A DNA stretch of 64,000 bases from Lunularia cruciata (taxonomy: Eukaryota > Streptophyta > Marchantiopsida > Lunulariales > Lunulariaceae). The first letter of the stretch is position 1; each line of letters begins with the position of its first letter. A model generated the notes under the pieces. That model saw nothing but the letters and a program-made list of their open reading frames with translations, was not told where the DNA came from and did no database searches. The stretch covers positions 44,742,552-44,806,551 of the forward strand of contig OX419756.1 of NCBI GenBank assembly GCA_948567375.1, in the 5' to 3' direction. Shown piece after piece: positions 32,851-45,420 of this stretch. The translations under genes and the position numbers were made by a program.

Positions 32851-35470
32851 CATGTATGAGAGTTTAGAGGTGAGGATATCAAGTTGGGTGTTGGTAGCAA
32901 GTATTGGTTGTGGAGTACATATAGTGATTTTGAATATGCTCCACTTCAATACCCAACAAGAGTTGACAAATGAGATAAAAAAAGCTATGCATGGGCACTT
33001 GGTGTGGTAAGGTGAGGTTGGATGGGAGCTTGACATTGATAGTGATGATGGGTTTTGGGATTTTGACAATATGGAAAAAGATGAAAATTTTGTTATATTG
33101 TTATGATGGTGGAATTTTGCCCATGCCCCTCACTATTTGGTGGATAGAACCATTAAGACTACCATGGTAAATTTTTTTCTATGCTTTTCTAGAATCTAGA
33201 TCCAATTCTTTTTAATTATTGATGTGCATGGATGTGAATTCTTTTTATCTTACCTTGTTTATGCTAGTGAGAGATCATGAGGTGTTCAAGGAGAAAATCT
33301 TGGGAAGGAAGCATAATCTTATGCAAATCCAACTTGTTGTTGCACTAGACCCAATTTGTTAATAATGGGAATGGTGCGTGTATAAAGATCGTACCAACTT
33401 GTGGGTATTAGCACTTGGTCCACAAAATTCACTAAAAGAGTTATCAAAACCATTATAAAAAAATCTAGCAAAGCGGTGGTTTGGCTTGATATGGACAAAA
33501 GAGAAAGGATTTTGTGAGTATTTGGAGCAATAGTATTTTCTAAGTGTGTGGGATTGGTGAGATTCCCCATAGCACCAAGACCAAAAATTAGTCAAAAAGG
33601 ATCTTACTCCATTAGTGGACAAGTAGAAATGCAATGACATGAGGCGGACAATACACTTCTTGAGTGGCAAGGATCCATTTTTTGTGTGTAATGTATATGC
33701 TTCTATATCCGTTTCTATTTCCTTGCCTTGGTTGCCTTACCTTGCCTATGTACTTGTTTGTTGGTTGTAATGCATTGACTTAATTCAGTTGTATGTTCTT
33801 ACTAAGTTCATTATATTTGGTGTTCCCTTGTGTTCAATACATATGCTTGTATTGGAATGCATTTAAGTGTTTCAAGTGAATGGTTTAACTAAGTTCATGA
33901 TATTTTCTTTTTGCTTGTGTTTAATACATAGTTGTGTAGATTCACTCTTATTTAGTGCACATTATGCTAGCATGTCATGTTCACTAGTGTAGCTTCTTAG
34001 TTCAAGTGCTCACTAGAGTTTTTCTTGTATCCTTGTATGCTTCAGTCAATTCACAACTTCATGTGCATTTTGTTATTGTAGTTTCCTCACAAGTCTTTCA
34101 TCTATCCATCATATCATTCACAATTTTGTTCTTGTATTTTGCTCACAAGTCTTTCATCTATCCATCATGTCATCCACAATATTTTTCTTGTATTTCTTTA
34201 ACAAGTCTTTCATCTTTCCATCACATCATATGCAGGGATGCCTAGTTCTTGCCATAACATGATTTGTTTGGAAAAGTCAAACATATAGAAGGATTTGTAT
34301 AAAAGAGGAGAAAATGACTCATTTTGTCACAATCAATACATGTTGGGTGATTTGGCCTATGTCCCCATTAGTCATTTGATACCTTCTTTTCATGAGTCAT
34401 TTGATACCTTCTTTTAAAGTGCAGTGACCCCAAGATCAAATAGATTTCAATAAAATTTGAACCTTGTACTCATGTCTTCAATGAGTATTGCAAATGGATT
34501 TTAAAAGGTAGATGACATTCTTTGCAAGAATTGAGGGTCCAGCTAAAATTGCCAAGTAGAAAAAGATATTTGCTATGGTGGATTACTATGAATATTATTT
34601 TGCATATCTTTTGATAAATAGATGAGACTTGTGGGAGGAGGAAGACAAGTACATGGAGCTCAGTTCAAAGTCAAAAATTCCTAATATATCTTTAAAAGAT
34701 AGAGAAAGTTTTAATAAAAGAGGAAATAAGATCACTAATTATGAGCAGTTGCCTTTCCTTTGACCAACTTGTAGGGTTTTTGAACTCCTTATAATAAATA
34801 GTAAAGTTTCAATTCATGTTATCATTTTGAAGGGATACAAACACTTTTACACACTTCATGTTATCATTTTGAAGAGAGATGTAGACTTTGGTATACTACC
34901 TTTTGTATTATGTATCTTGTAACTTTTTTGTAACTTATCCATTTACATAGTAGATAAAGTTGTTCCTTCTTGATAAGAAGAAAAATGAGTGAAAACAAGA
35001 AGCATGGAACAAGGAGCTTCTTCACAAGATGTGTGTGTAGTTTTCTCTATAAGAGAGAGGCAGAGGTTAAGTAGTTGCACTTGTTGATTCTACCTTCACA
35101 TGTTATGGCTCAAAGGAAGAAATGCAATTAAAACATATGGACTCTCATACCACAATCCATGAAAAAAATTTAGCTCTTGCATTTTGCTGCAATTGGATTT
35201 TGTACTTATTTTCTTGGATTTGCAATGAATGTCATGCCTCAAAATGAGGAAGGAATATTCTTCCCCTTTGAAGATGAAGTTTTGTGTGATACATAAGATA
35301 TTGGTTCCCACTGACTATTTTCCACTTGTCCAACAAATGCATACAAAAATAACTTAACCATGTTTGAGGATGACTCTTTCCCAACACATGGATGCACATT
35401 TTAACTTCTCACTGATAAATCCAACTATTATCTTGAACAATTGCATGTGATATTGCACACCATTGAATAT
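32851..35470. other. Decayed AT-rich stretch with a short tandem repeat, no gene seen
   Basis: At 34085-34230 three units of about 60 bp share acaagtctttcatct and tccatca. The remainder has no recognisable coding frame. Scattered readable stretches on both strands suggest worn transposon sequence. Confidence 0.4.
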
Positions 35471-36161
35471 TGTAATACCAAAAGCTAGACATATTAGCTA
35501 GAGGTGAAAATTGGCTTGGTAATGTTTGGGAGGATGTTATGTATGATGGGCTAGGTAGATCAAATAGAGGTATCACCAAAAGATTACTTCTACTAATAAG
35601 GAAAAAGCCAAAAATAGCTTAAAGTTATGATACAAATAGCTAGACATATTAGCTAGAGGTGAAAATTGGCTTGGTAACATCTAGAAGGATGTAATGTATG
35701 ATGTGCTAGGTAGATCAAATAGAGGTATTACCAAAAGAGGACTTCTACTAAAAGGGTAGGGGCCAAAAATAGCCTATAAACTTTAGAGCCAATTTTGGAG
35801 GCCTGCATGGATGAATTAGGCCTTAAAAATGTGCAGATTTCTAATGGTACCCCACCCATGCAATTTGGAGATTCCTACAGGAAGATTCCTAAAGATTCCC
35901 TTTGGTCAAAAGTAGTTTGACCAAACAGATAGGATCACGACCAACATGTCACCCATGTATACAACTAATCTAAGGGTAAAGATTAGTGACATGTCACCCA
36001 TCCATGTATCTGATCCAAGGGTGAGGCTTCCTTCGGAGTAGTCCCCCTTTGCTTATAATATAGTCAAGGTACTCCTTCGGGGCATTTGAGGTTTTAGTGT
36101 GAAATTGTGTGTTTTCTCATTGTGTGTTTATCTTCAGGTCTCCTATCCTTGGTTTATTACA
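35471..36161 (+). mobile_element. Solo LTR, family 1, copy 2
   Basis: A 691-bp unit beginning TGTAATACC and ending TATTACA, a 7-bp terminal inverted match. It has the same internal tandem duplication and the same orientation as copies 1 and 3. Flanks are AATAT on the left and GATAT on the right, a 4-of-5 match consistent with an aged target-site duplication. No internal element sequence adjoins. Confidence 0.7.
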
Positions 36162-37790
36162 GATATCCTACAAGTGTGTTTTTGTGGAGATACTAGTAAC
36201 AATCATGTTGAATTTTTTCCACATGTAGTACTACAATAGTTATTACATAGGTAAGCATAAGTTGATCATCAATAAGGTTTGACTTCAATCAGGATAAACT
36301 ATTGTAGCATACTTTTCTGTTTGAACATGTTAATTTGGAGAAGAATCTATCTAATTAAAATGCCACAACCCACTTGGTGCAAAACATGCAACTTTGCATA
36401 AACCACATGGTACAAATAACACAAACCGGGGTGATCATAGTTTGTGTGCAAATTTGATTATTTGGTTTGCATGGCGGTTGCATGGATTTCCTACCTATTT
36501 GTACATTTTGTGGCATTTTGGTTGTTTGCAAATATTTTTGGGTCACATATTGATCACCTACATAAGCTAAACTTGAGAATTAGACAAAAGTGGCTACCTC
36601 TACCTTCATGTAAAACACTTGAGTCATGGTCAGCTCTATTGATCCATGAATATCAAGATCCTTTTGTGGCCATAGTGCAAGTAACAAAAACATTGACATG
36701 GTTAGCACCTACAGATGGACTTCATGTACAAGAAAGGTAATTAAGAATACTAAATTTGTGGACTTTGATAAAGATCTTGGCATAAGTCACATAATGTATC
36801 TACACTTTATCATGAAAAGTTAGAGAGAAATTTCATTGTCAGTATTATTAGTAAAGTTCCCTGTTAGCTAAGTCATGTGAAGTTATAAAATACAAGGAGC
36901 CTCAAGAGGAACTCTTTTGACCAACAAAAAAATGAAGTCGCTAAAATTTAAGGGTTTCTACTAATAGTCAAAACATAGGAAATGCACAAACTAGCATTGG
37001 ACAACCATTATTGTGCAACCTACTCCTTAAAAGCAATAGCAATTGCATACAATATCACACCTCTTTCATACCATGAATCTACTTTGTCTTAATCTTGAAA
37101 TATCACCTATTTTATTGTCCAAGCTAAGCCTCACCCACAATGCATATTGCTAGTCTCAACAAAAGTACATGCATCAAAACTAACTTATGTTATCAACTTG
37201 ATGACATGTTTGAGTTTAAATGCATGGAATTATGTGGTGAGTGGACTTTTAATGAGTAGAAGCACCAAAGAACTCATGATCCATGTTTTATATCAGATGA
37301 TATGGCTCCATATAATGGTTTAGTTGGAAGCAAAAGTAGTTCAAAGATATAATTTACCAGATGTATTTTTTCCAACACAATTTAGCATATAGAAGAACTA
37401 GCTTAAATTACTTACATAAGTAAGGACACAAATAATTGCACATAAATGTGAACTGGACAGGATATTTCTATTTTGGGAATTTTTAACTGAAAATACCTTT
37501 TGAGTGCTACTAATGGAAGAATAGAGACGAACCTCCATAGTCTCCATAGGCATATTGTAGGGAAGCTACAGCTTGTAAGAATACTTTGCAGTGCCTCCTT
37601 CTTTATCATATTGGATCATGATAAAGAATGGTCTTAGGATGGAATACCTTATGGTTGAATAAGACAAAAGTGATTTTCAATTAGGACAAAACTGATATTA
37701 AGAGGCCAATGTAGCAATTGCAACTAACAAGATATACAGAAAGCATACACAAGTAGCTTACAAGATTGTGCTTCCAAGTATTTACCCATA
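36162..37790. other. AT-rich stretch, no gene seen
   Basis: No recognisable reading frame. A 98-codon frame at 36444-36740 has no domain and a transposon-like composition. Confidence 0.35.
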
Positions 37791-37792
37791 AT

Positions 37793-38250
37793 TAGACTAG
37801 TGTACAACACCATCATATTATGACAAATGAGCACATAAGTAAAACTAAAACTCTATTCAGGTAACCATAATCATAATGGGTTAATTTAGTATACACTTAT
37901 TTTACTAGGTAATAGGCACTTGAGAATAGTAAAGTGAATTAAGCAACCAAAGAGTTCAAGCTGACCATAGTAGTTGAAAACATTAAAAGTGAATTAAGCC
38001 AACCACAAAGTTCAAGCTAGACTAGTGTAAGACACCATCAAATTACTACAAATGAGCCCATAAGTATCCCATAACTAAAACTCTATTCAGGTAACCATAA
38101 TCACAATGGTTTAGTATACACTTATTTTACTAAGCATTAGGCACTTGCAAATAGTAAAATGAATTAAGCCAACCAAAGAGTTCAAGCTGACCATAGTAGT
38201 TGGAAACATTAAAAGTAAATTAAGCCAAACATAGAGTTCAAGCTTACCAT
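37793..38250 (+). repeat. Tandem duplication, about 230-bp unit
   Basis: Two units share agtgtaagacaccatca-like sequence, aactctattcaggtaaccat, ttagtatacacttattttac and agttcaagct. Within each unit a shorter motif (gaattaagccaacca...agttcaagct) is itself repeated. Confidence 0.8.
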
Positions 38251-38424
38251 AGCACTGGTAGATGGAATTGGTAAACTTCTCCATTACAAGTTTCAAGAGG
38301 AGCTATGTAAAGATCAAGGAGAGGAATAGGAGATTGGAAGACCAAAATGGAAGATCACACTCAAACACTTGAATGAGAGAAACTCCAAATACCTAACATG
38401 AGTTTGGGCTTTGGTATTTATAGA

Positions 38425-38665
38425 TAGCATACAAGGTTCTTGAGAAGCTTCCTAAAAGCCGCCTTCTTGGAGTGCAAGCCAAGCTAACCCAAAAACTTCT
38501 CAACCAGCTTCCTTTTAGAAGCTACCTACTTGGCATGCAAGCTAAGACCGTTGGAAGCTTCCCAAGAAGCTTTCTTCTAGAAGCTACCTACTTGGTGTGC
38601 AAGCTAAGCTAGCTGAGAGCTTCCTCCTAGAAGTTGCCATTTAGCATGTACATTACCCAATACTT
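38425..38665 (+). repeat. Minisatellite, about 60-bp unit, four degenerate copies
   Basis: Repeats of agcttcc...agaagctacctacttgg(c/t)(a/g)tgcaagctaag, most regular at 38500-38620. No gene is associated. Confidence 0.7.
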
Positions 38666-40590
38666 GGAAGGTATCAAGTAGCTTCTTGGATGCTTCTAGA
38701 ATATTCTTATAACTCTTAACTAATTTGGCCTATTTGCTATTTCCTTAGTCTTGACTAACTTATCTATAGACTCCATATTGTTACAAGCTAAAAGAGCTCC
38801 TTCTTTGTATACACAATGCTTGGTTCTCTCAATTGCTTCTCTTTTGAGTGTCTCCTCATTGTTTTTGTGTACTATAATGTATTGTAGAGTTTCTTAGTAT
38901 GAAATATACCAAGGAAGAGTATGTATGTAGAGCATATACATTCAAGCTCATAATTAAAATACATTGAAAACCCAAAGAGTGCAATAATTTAGGAAACCTA
39001 AAATATATAAAACATATTTATGAAATAAATAAGATGAAATATCTCAACATGATGTAACAATACCCAATATGTGAGTGTATAGTACACAAGGTGTATCCTA
39101 CATGCTACCTAGCAAGCTGCTCTAGTGCATCATGAAATTGTCAATGTAGAACAGGTCATATAAAGAGAGGAATATAGCACCACATCCATCTTCTCTCACG
39201 GGGATACATCTTTCGCTCACTAAAGGCTCTTCTAGAAGTTCATAAGGATCAAAACTATAATCCCTAAAATGTTTGAGGGTCCAAAGTTTTCAAGAAACAA
39301 TATCTTCTACAATATGCATATAAGACTCCTCCTTCGGCCTGCTTGTGAGAGTCAATAAAGTTTGACTTGCACATTTGGCTTGCCCAACTCCAACCAAAAA
39401 AGTCTCTTCTCTCCTATTGATGCCAATGTAGCTCTAGTCTCACTAGGGTGATGTTCACACAAAGAGAAGTTTGAGTAGCTCTCATCTCAAAATCTCTACC
39501 CTCAATGGTGGTCTAAGTGCCTATATGCCAAACCTAAGGTGAATCTCTATGAGATCCTACCCACCATGATCATCATGTCCATGCTCAATATGAGTACCCA
39601 CATCAATGGGAGGAAAATGCCAAGGGTAGCATAATATCTCCACCTCTAACTACTTGATGGCCTCCTCATGAGCATCCTCATAAACACACCTAAGAGAATC
39701 TAGCAAAGTCCTCACCTCATGTAGAGTACTATGGGCTCCTCTCCAATAGCTCCATAGTAATGGTAAACTCTCACAAAATAAAGCATCTCTTGAATTCTAT
39801 GTCGCTTTTCCATCAGTTCACTCTTTCTCATAAGTCCACCCAACTTGGCAATCATCTCAACTCTATCACTAATGAGCTATCCAACTTGGCCACTCTCTGA
39901 ACTTGTGCTTTCTTTCTCTCTCTAATGGCACTAACTATTTGTGGTAACCTTCCATTAATAGTACTCTCCTTGCTGGAGAAATGCATCTCTTGCTCATTGA
40001 GTCTACTCCTCCCTCTCAGCTAGTCTACTCTCATGAGAAGTCATCATAAGCTCATACTTAGCTATTTTGTGCTCCTCTAAACACAATTTCTCTTCTCTCT
40101 CAAGTAGATGCTCCTCTACAGGTTGACTCACATGAGTCTCTACAAGCATCAGTGGTAGAGGTAGAGTTTGTGGCTCAACTTCCATGGGAGCACTCTCATG
40201 GGGAGAGCAGGGAGGGGAGCTCTCATGGGAAGAGTGAGAATGACCTGTACCAAAATCTACACATGATGAAATTGTAGAACATTACCACCATTCATCCATA
40301 TCATCTCAAATTAAAAAATGTAAATCCATGAACTACTCAATGACTTTGGATTTAACCCTTAAACTAGCATAACCACCCAAATCATGCTCCATCATAAATA
40401 AATAAAAATATCAAAATACAAAGAGATTGCAAGTAAATGCTTAGTACCTTGATAACATCTATCCAAGTCAAGGTCACTCACCTTGGTCATTAGGTGCCTC
40501 CTCTTTATTTTCCTCACTCAATGCCATAAATCTCCTCTGCTTTTCCAAGGCTATATACCAACTTGTCCTCACCCACAAGCCCTCTATATA
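38666..40590. other. Decayed repeat stretch, no gene seen
   Basis: On the minus strand a readable stretch near 39760-40200 contains EEHLLEREEKLCLEEHKIAK and ESRLAEREE, then frames broken by several stops. It suggests a worn coiled-coil transposon protein. No domain is recognised. Confidence 0.3.
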
Positions 40591-40597
40591 TGAACAA

Positions 40598-40665
40598 TGG
40601 GTGAGAACTAAACCCTAAACCCTAAACCCTAAAGTTCTCACCCACTTACCCACTAAGTGGGTAAG
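40598..40665. repeat. Telomere-type heptamers in the loop of a perfect hairpin, followed by a second hairpin
   Basis: Perfect 12-bp arms TGGGTGAGAACT (40598-40609) and AGTTCTCACCCA (40633-40644) enclose a 23-base loop of CCCTAAA heptamers, the plant telomere unit in its C-strand form. Directly after it, CTTACCCAC (40645-40653) pairs with GTGGGTAAG (40657-40665) over a 3-base loop. Confidence 0.85.
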
Positions 40666-43600
40666 AACTTGCCCTAAGTCACACAAAACTAACACAAATA
40701 TGGGTGGTGAAGCTACCTATATACTATAATAAGCTCAGCCTCACAAGCCAATAAAATAAACTCTGCCTAATTATAGAACACCAAAGTAGAACATTCTATC
40801 TTACTCTTCACAACAAAATGACATTCCCATGTACTACTCTAAAATGCCTAGATGGAACAAGAAGATAACATAACATCTAGAAGGCTTGAATGTAGGGTAT
40901 GCACAATTTTTGGCTAAATATCCTTGCAATATGGTCTCTCATGGAAACCAATCTTTAACCAAATTCCATAGAACAGTCTTCCTCCCCAAATTGCTCCTCT
41001 TAGGCAAAAAAAATGCCTCCCGTATCATATCAATAATGAGAAGTAATTCTCTCCCTTAAATGCTTCTTGTCCTTGTCTCAAGTCCATGCAAGAACCCACT
41101 TGAGACCAAAGGGTGCTCAAAAGCTAATGGTTTGGAGGAGAAGAACTTTGGCCCAAAGGTCTCTATACAAAGTGATATTTGGCTTCGTAGCCCTTCACCC
41201 AAAAATCAAAACTTAGCCAAATGAGTTTAACTCATTGTATTTATTTTTTGCACAAGGCAAGCATTGTACACCAATTTGAATGCACCACCAATGAATTCAA
41301 CGATGACCATTCCAAATCAAGAAGGGTTTGCATTTTGAGGAAGACTGCTGGCATTTAGCTCAATGCTCACATTGAAAACTGGACCATTGGGAGAGAGTGA
41401 CAGTTCACTTGTGTAAGTAATACTTAGCATTGAATGAGTGACAAGGAAGAATGATGACCCAACTACTCTTTGCAAAAATATTGATTCAAGAGTTTGCATA
41501 AAAATACAAAGTAGAGAATGTCCATTTCTACTTTTAGCATTGCAAGTGATCAATTAAGCATAGTCAATCTTAAATGTGATCCTTTGTTGTTGTAGTCTTC
41601 TTTCTTCAAAGCCAAACCAACCTATGATTTGGTTCCTTAATCTTTGATCACATGATGTTTAGAAACCCATGATGAAGGCTCCCAAAGCTATCCTCCAAAG
41701 CCAATCAATGAATGCTTGGGTGGTGTATTGTAGGAGAGTTTTAATTCAGAGCAAGCATGTAGGATTCTTGCTTTGGGATTGGGATACAATAGATTTCAAG
41801 ATCATCCATGAGAAAATGAGAAAGGAGAGAAGTTAACAAGACCTAAGAGGAATCCCATGGGTTGGACATTGTAGAATTTGAGGAGGTCCTTTGTCCAGAT
41901 ATAGGCCCAACTAGAGCAATGATGATCAATACCAAGTTCTATGATTGAGAGGTGACCCAAGTGATCAAGGATACCTTTGGAGAACCTTACAATTGCAACA
42001 ACGGTTGATGAGTTCCCAACTATAAGGACCCAGCTCAATGGGCAATTTGAGAAGTGGTTATCAAGTTGTTTCATCACAAATAGACAACTTACTTAACAAA
42101 TACCCAAGCCGTCTTCTTTTAAAAGGTATACAAAGAGTGAGGTTGTGAATTACGGTCACATGTTCTATTTACAAACCGAAACCCTTCACCAAGACTTCTT
42201 GGATGAGAAAAGAGCCACTTACCTAGCCCCATTTGTGATCCATTTCTACATGAGTCTTAGCTTGTGAGAAAAGGAAGAGCAGAGAAGATTTCCAAGCCAT
42301 TATCTTATAGTGCATTTTTCACCTCCCAACCCAAGAAGAAGTCAATGATCAAGAAATATTGGGAAGTGGATGCAAAATTCACCCAAACATGCAAGCTTGT
42401 GCATGTGGAAGAAGAAATAGTGCATACAAAGTTGAAGAAATGAGCACCATTGGCCCAAGCAGCTATAACAACAAAGAAGCGGGCAAAAAAGAACATTTTG
42501 GTCATCAAAGTGACATCCAATACCAAAGAAGAAGAAGAAGTTGATTTGGAGGAAGAGATTGAAGAAGAAGAAGAAGAAGTGTCCTTCACTTTGTGATTGG
42601 AAGAGGAGAATTATAAAGAAGAACAACAATTTGATGATGTTGAGTATGCCCCTAAACTCTCAATAATAGAAGAATATGAAGAAGTAGGAGATGATGGTAA
42701 TGAGGCAAATGAAGCATAAAAAAAGGTGATTGGATAGAGCCCAAAAACCTAAGCCCCACTCTTTTATCTTCATCTTTGGAAAATAAAGATAATCATTCAA
42801 AAGGAGGGGAACTTTGACCCCAAGTTCAAAATGTTATTTGACCAAAAGGTAAAGATGTGGCCAAACACAAAGAACAAGTAAACGTTGAGACAAAACATAC
42901 TCTAGTTCAGATTGTAAAGGAAGTGAAAGTCTTGGTCTTGCAAGAGAAAGAGGAAGGATTGAGCCAAACCACTACCAGCCAAGTTTTGGATGGGGTACAC
43001 TTTGTTATTCATTTGGTGCATATGGTTTTATAGTTGATGGAACTTCTACTACCATAGTAATAGCACAAGTATCTAAAGATCAAGGATTATACCAACTTGG
43101 TGCAAAGAATGCACAAGGAGATTTATATAAGGAAGGCCCAAGAGATTAAGCTCCAAGAAGAGGGACTAAGAGCTGAGATCACTGCAAGGAAGAAGCAAAG
43201 AAGGTAAACTCCTTGGTGCAAGAAGTGTTCAAGGAAAAGAAGAAGAATGCTCCCTTGCTTCCACACAACAAAACCAAGAGAAGGAATTGGGCACAATACA
43301 GTTGGAGCTAAGAAAGTTGAGGATAGAGGAGAAGGAGAAGGAACTCAACTTCAAGGATTAGCTCAGAGCACAAGATGAAGAGGTGCCGAGTCTACACCAA
43401 TCTCAAGGTTAAGCATACAACCTTGGATTTTCATATGCTTGAGTATTGAAAGGAGGTAGTAGCACAATTGGAAGCCCAAGTGAAGGAGTTGGCTTTGGCT
43501 TTGGAGAAGGGAGTGGAACTTGGGCAAAGGCATAAGATGGCCAAAGAAGACTCTCAAGCAATGTGCTTGCAAATTAAGACAAAGAAGAAGGAAGAACCCG

Positions 43601-45400
43601 AGCAATTGAAAGAGATTTTTTTGCAATTCATAGAAATGCTCCAAGAAGATGCCAAAGGAAGAGCAACCAACTAGGCTCATAAGTTGTGGTTTTAGGCCCA
43701 AAAGTTAAAAGGAAAATAAAGAACCAATGGACCGGCTTGCTCTCCGGCTTTGAAGACACATGGATTAAAAATTTGATGAAGTAGATAACTCCTATCTTAT
43801 GAACATTGCTTATTATAAGGAGCATATGGAGGATGTTTTATAACAACTCAAGGGCAAAGAAGGCTCTTCTCAAAAGACTATAGTGCCAAAGGAACCTAAG
43901 ATACCAAAACCAACCATAGCTTTAGATTAGTATACATTCTTTGATCTTCCTTATAATTGTACGTAGGCTTTGTTAGCTGCTTGGAAGAACTCCCACCCTC
44001 TCAAATGTGGAAGTTCTTTGTACATTTGTAATTTAAGAATTAGACCAAAGGATTTTGCCAAATATAATTTCTGGGGCTAATGATATTTGGTCAAGTTCTA
44101 AACAAAGAACACTTTGGTGTCATAAACTAGGAAGAGCATTCATTACTTGCAACACATAGTTAGAGGAAGAACTAACAACTTCCTTGGCACTTGACAAAGT
44201 CTCATTAGGTGGTTAAGAGTAGGATAAGCTAGAAATAAAAACCATAATTGGTGGTGGCAGAGTAATAAGGTATGGTGAAGAACACACTTAGCAACTTAAA
44301 GATCTCTTGTGTGAAGTGGAGTAGTAGTGGGAAATTGTACATAAGACTTTTGCCCAATAATGAACAAGTCCACTTTTCCATACAACTTTGTATCACACTG
44401 AAGTCCAATTTGATCAATTTGTATTCACCTAGTATTTGACTTCAAATGCCCAGGCCAATATAGAGGTATGAATCTTGGTAAAGGATTTCAATTGTTGAAT
44501 CCAAGAGGAAAGGCTGCCAACTGGAATCAACATGTTGAGGGTGGCCCGATGATGGATTTGATCAGTCCTAGAAGTCATAAGTAACACAAACTCAAAACTA
44601 AGAGACACTTGCTTGCTAGTTAAGCTCCTTTGGTGGAATGCCTTTGGGGAAAGGTAGAACATGCTATCAAGGTTAAGAACTTTATGGCAAAGTGAACTTT
44701 GGTGTGAAATGCACCCTCACCCTTAGGGTAACTTTGGTTACAAGTAGATTTAAGAGTGATTTAGATATTTTCATGTTTCTATAGAGTCATGCAATGAGTT
44801 CCTCTACCCTCATACTAGGAGTGGTCTTTGCCCAAGAGGTTAAATAGCAAAAGATAAAAAAAATTTAACTTGTGACACTTTCTCTCCTCTTCTAGCAAGT
44901 TCCAACTTGTATCCTTGTGGGATCAATTAGTGTTTACCATTTTACTATTAATTCATTGACATTGGGTTGTTACACCAATTTTAGACACATGTGTGTCCTT
45001 GGCAGCATGATATTGCAATTGGGGTTCTCTCATGACTTGGGAAGAAGATTCTTCCTCCAATATCATCTTTGCAAAATTGTTCTCTACTCCTAGAGTAACA
45101 AGAGCAGTTGGAGCAATATTAGCTATGGTACCAAACAAGATATTCATTCTAGCAAAGTGAGGATAGAGATGATTAACCTTATCATCAATCTTCTCTGATC
45201 CTTGTTCTGTTCCTTATCAATGACTCCTTCTCTCATGCATTTTTCATTCCAATTACAAGCAGATTCATAATATTAAAAAAAAAATTTTACTATTGCCGAT
45301 AATACAATGTTTTAAAATATTTTAAATTGTTTCCAAAAAAAAATTTTATTTTCTTGGTGCACATGATCTTGGTTTGTGGTGTGCTCAACCACCTGTGTAG
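40666..45400. other. Decayed transposon-like stretch, no intact gene
   Basis: The plus strand at 42340-43680 shows readable but broken stretches: KYWEVDAKFTQTCKLVHVEE, an acidic run near 42530-42580 and charged coiled-coil-like sequence to 43670. This looks like a former large protein with coiled coils, perhaps gag-like or from an unknown element. There are many stops and frameshifts. The serine-rich minus-strand frame at 42305-42589 is the shadow of the acidic run. Confidence 0.35.
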
Positions 45401-45420
45401 TCCCACTATCCCAGTAGAGT

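Noticed and set aside
42305-42629. Serine- and phenylalanine-rich minus-strand frames
   Set aside because: They are complements of a GAA-rich run in a plus-strand relic.
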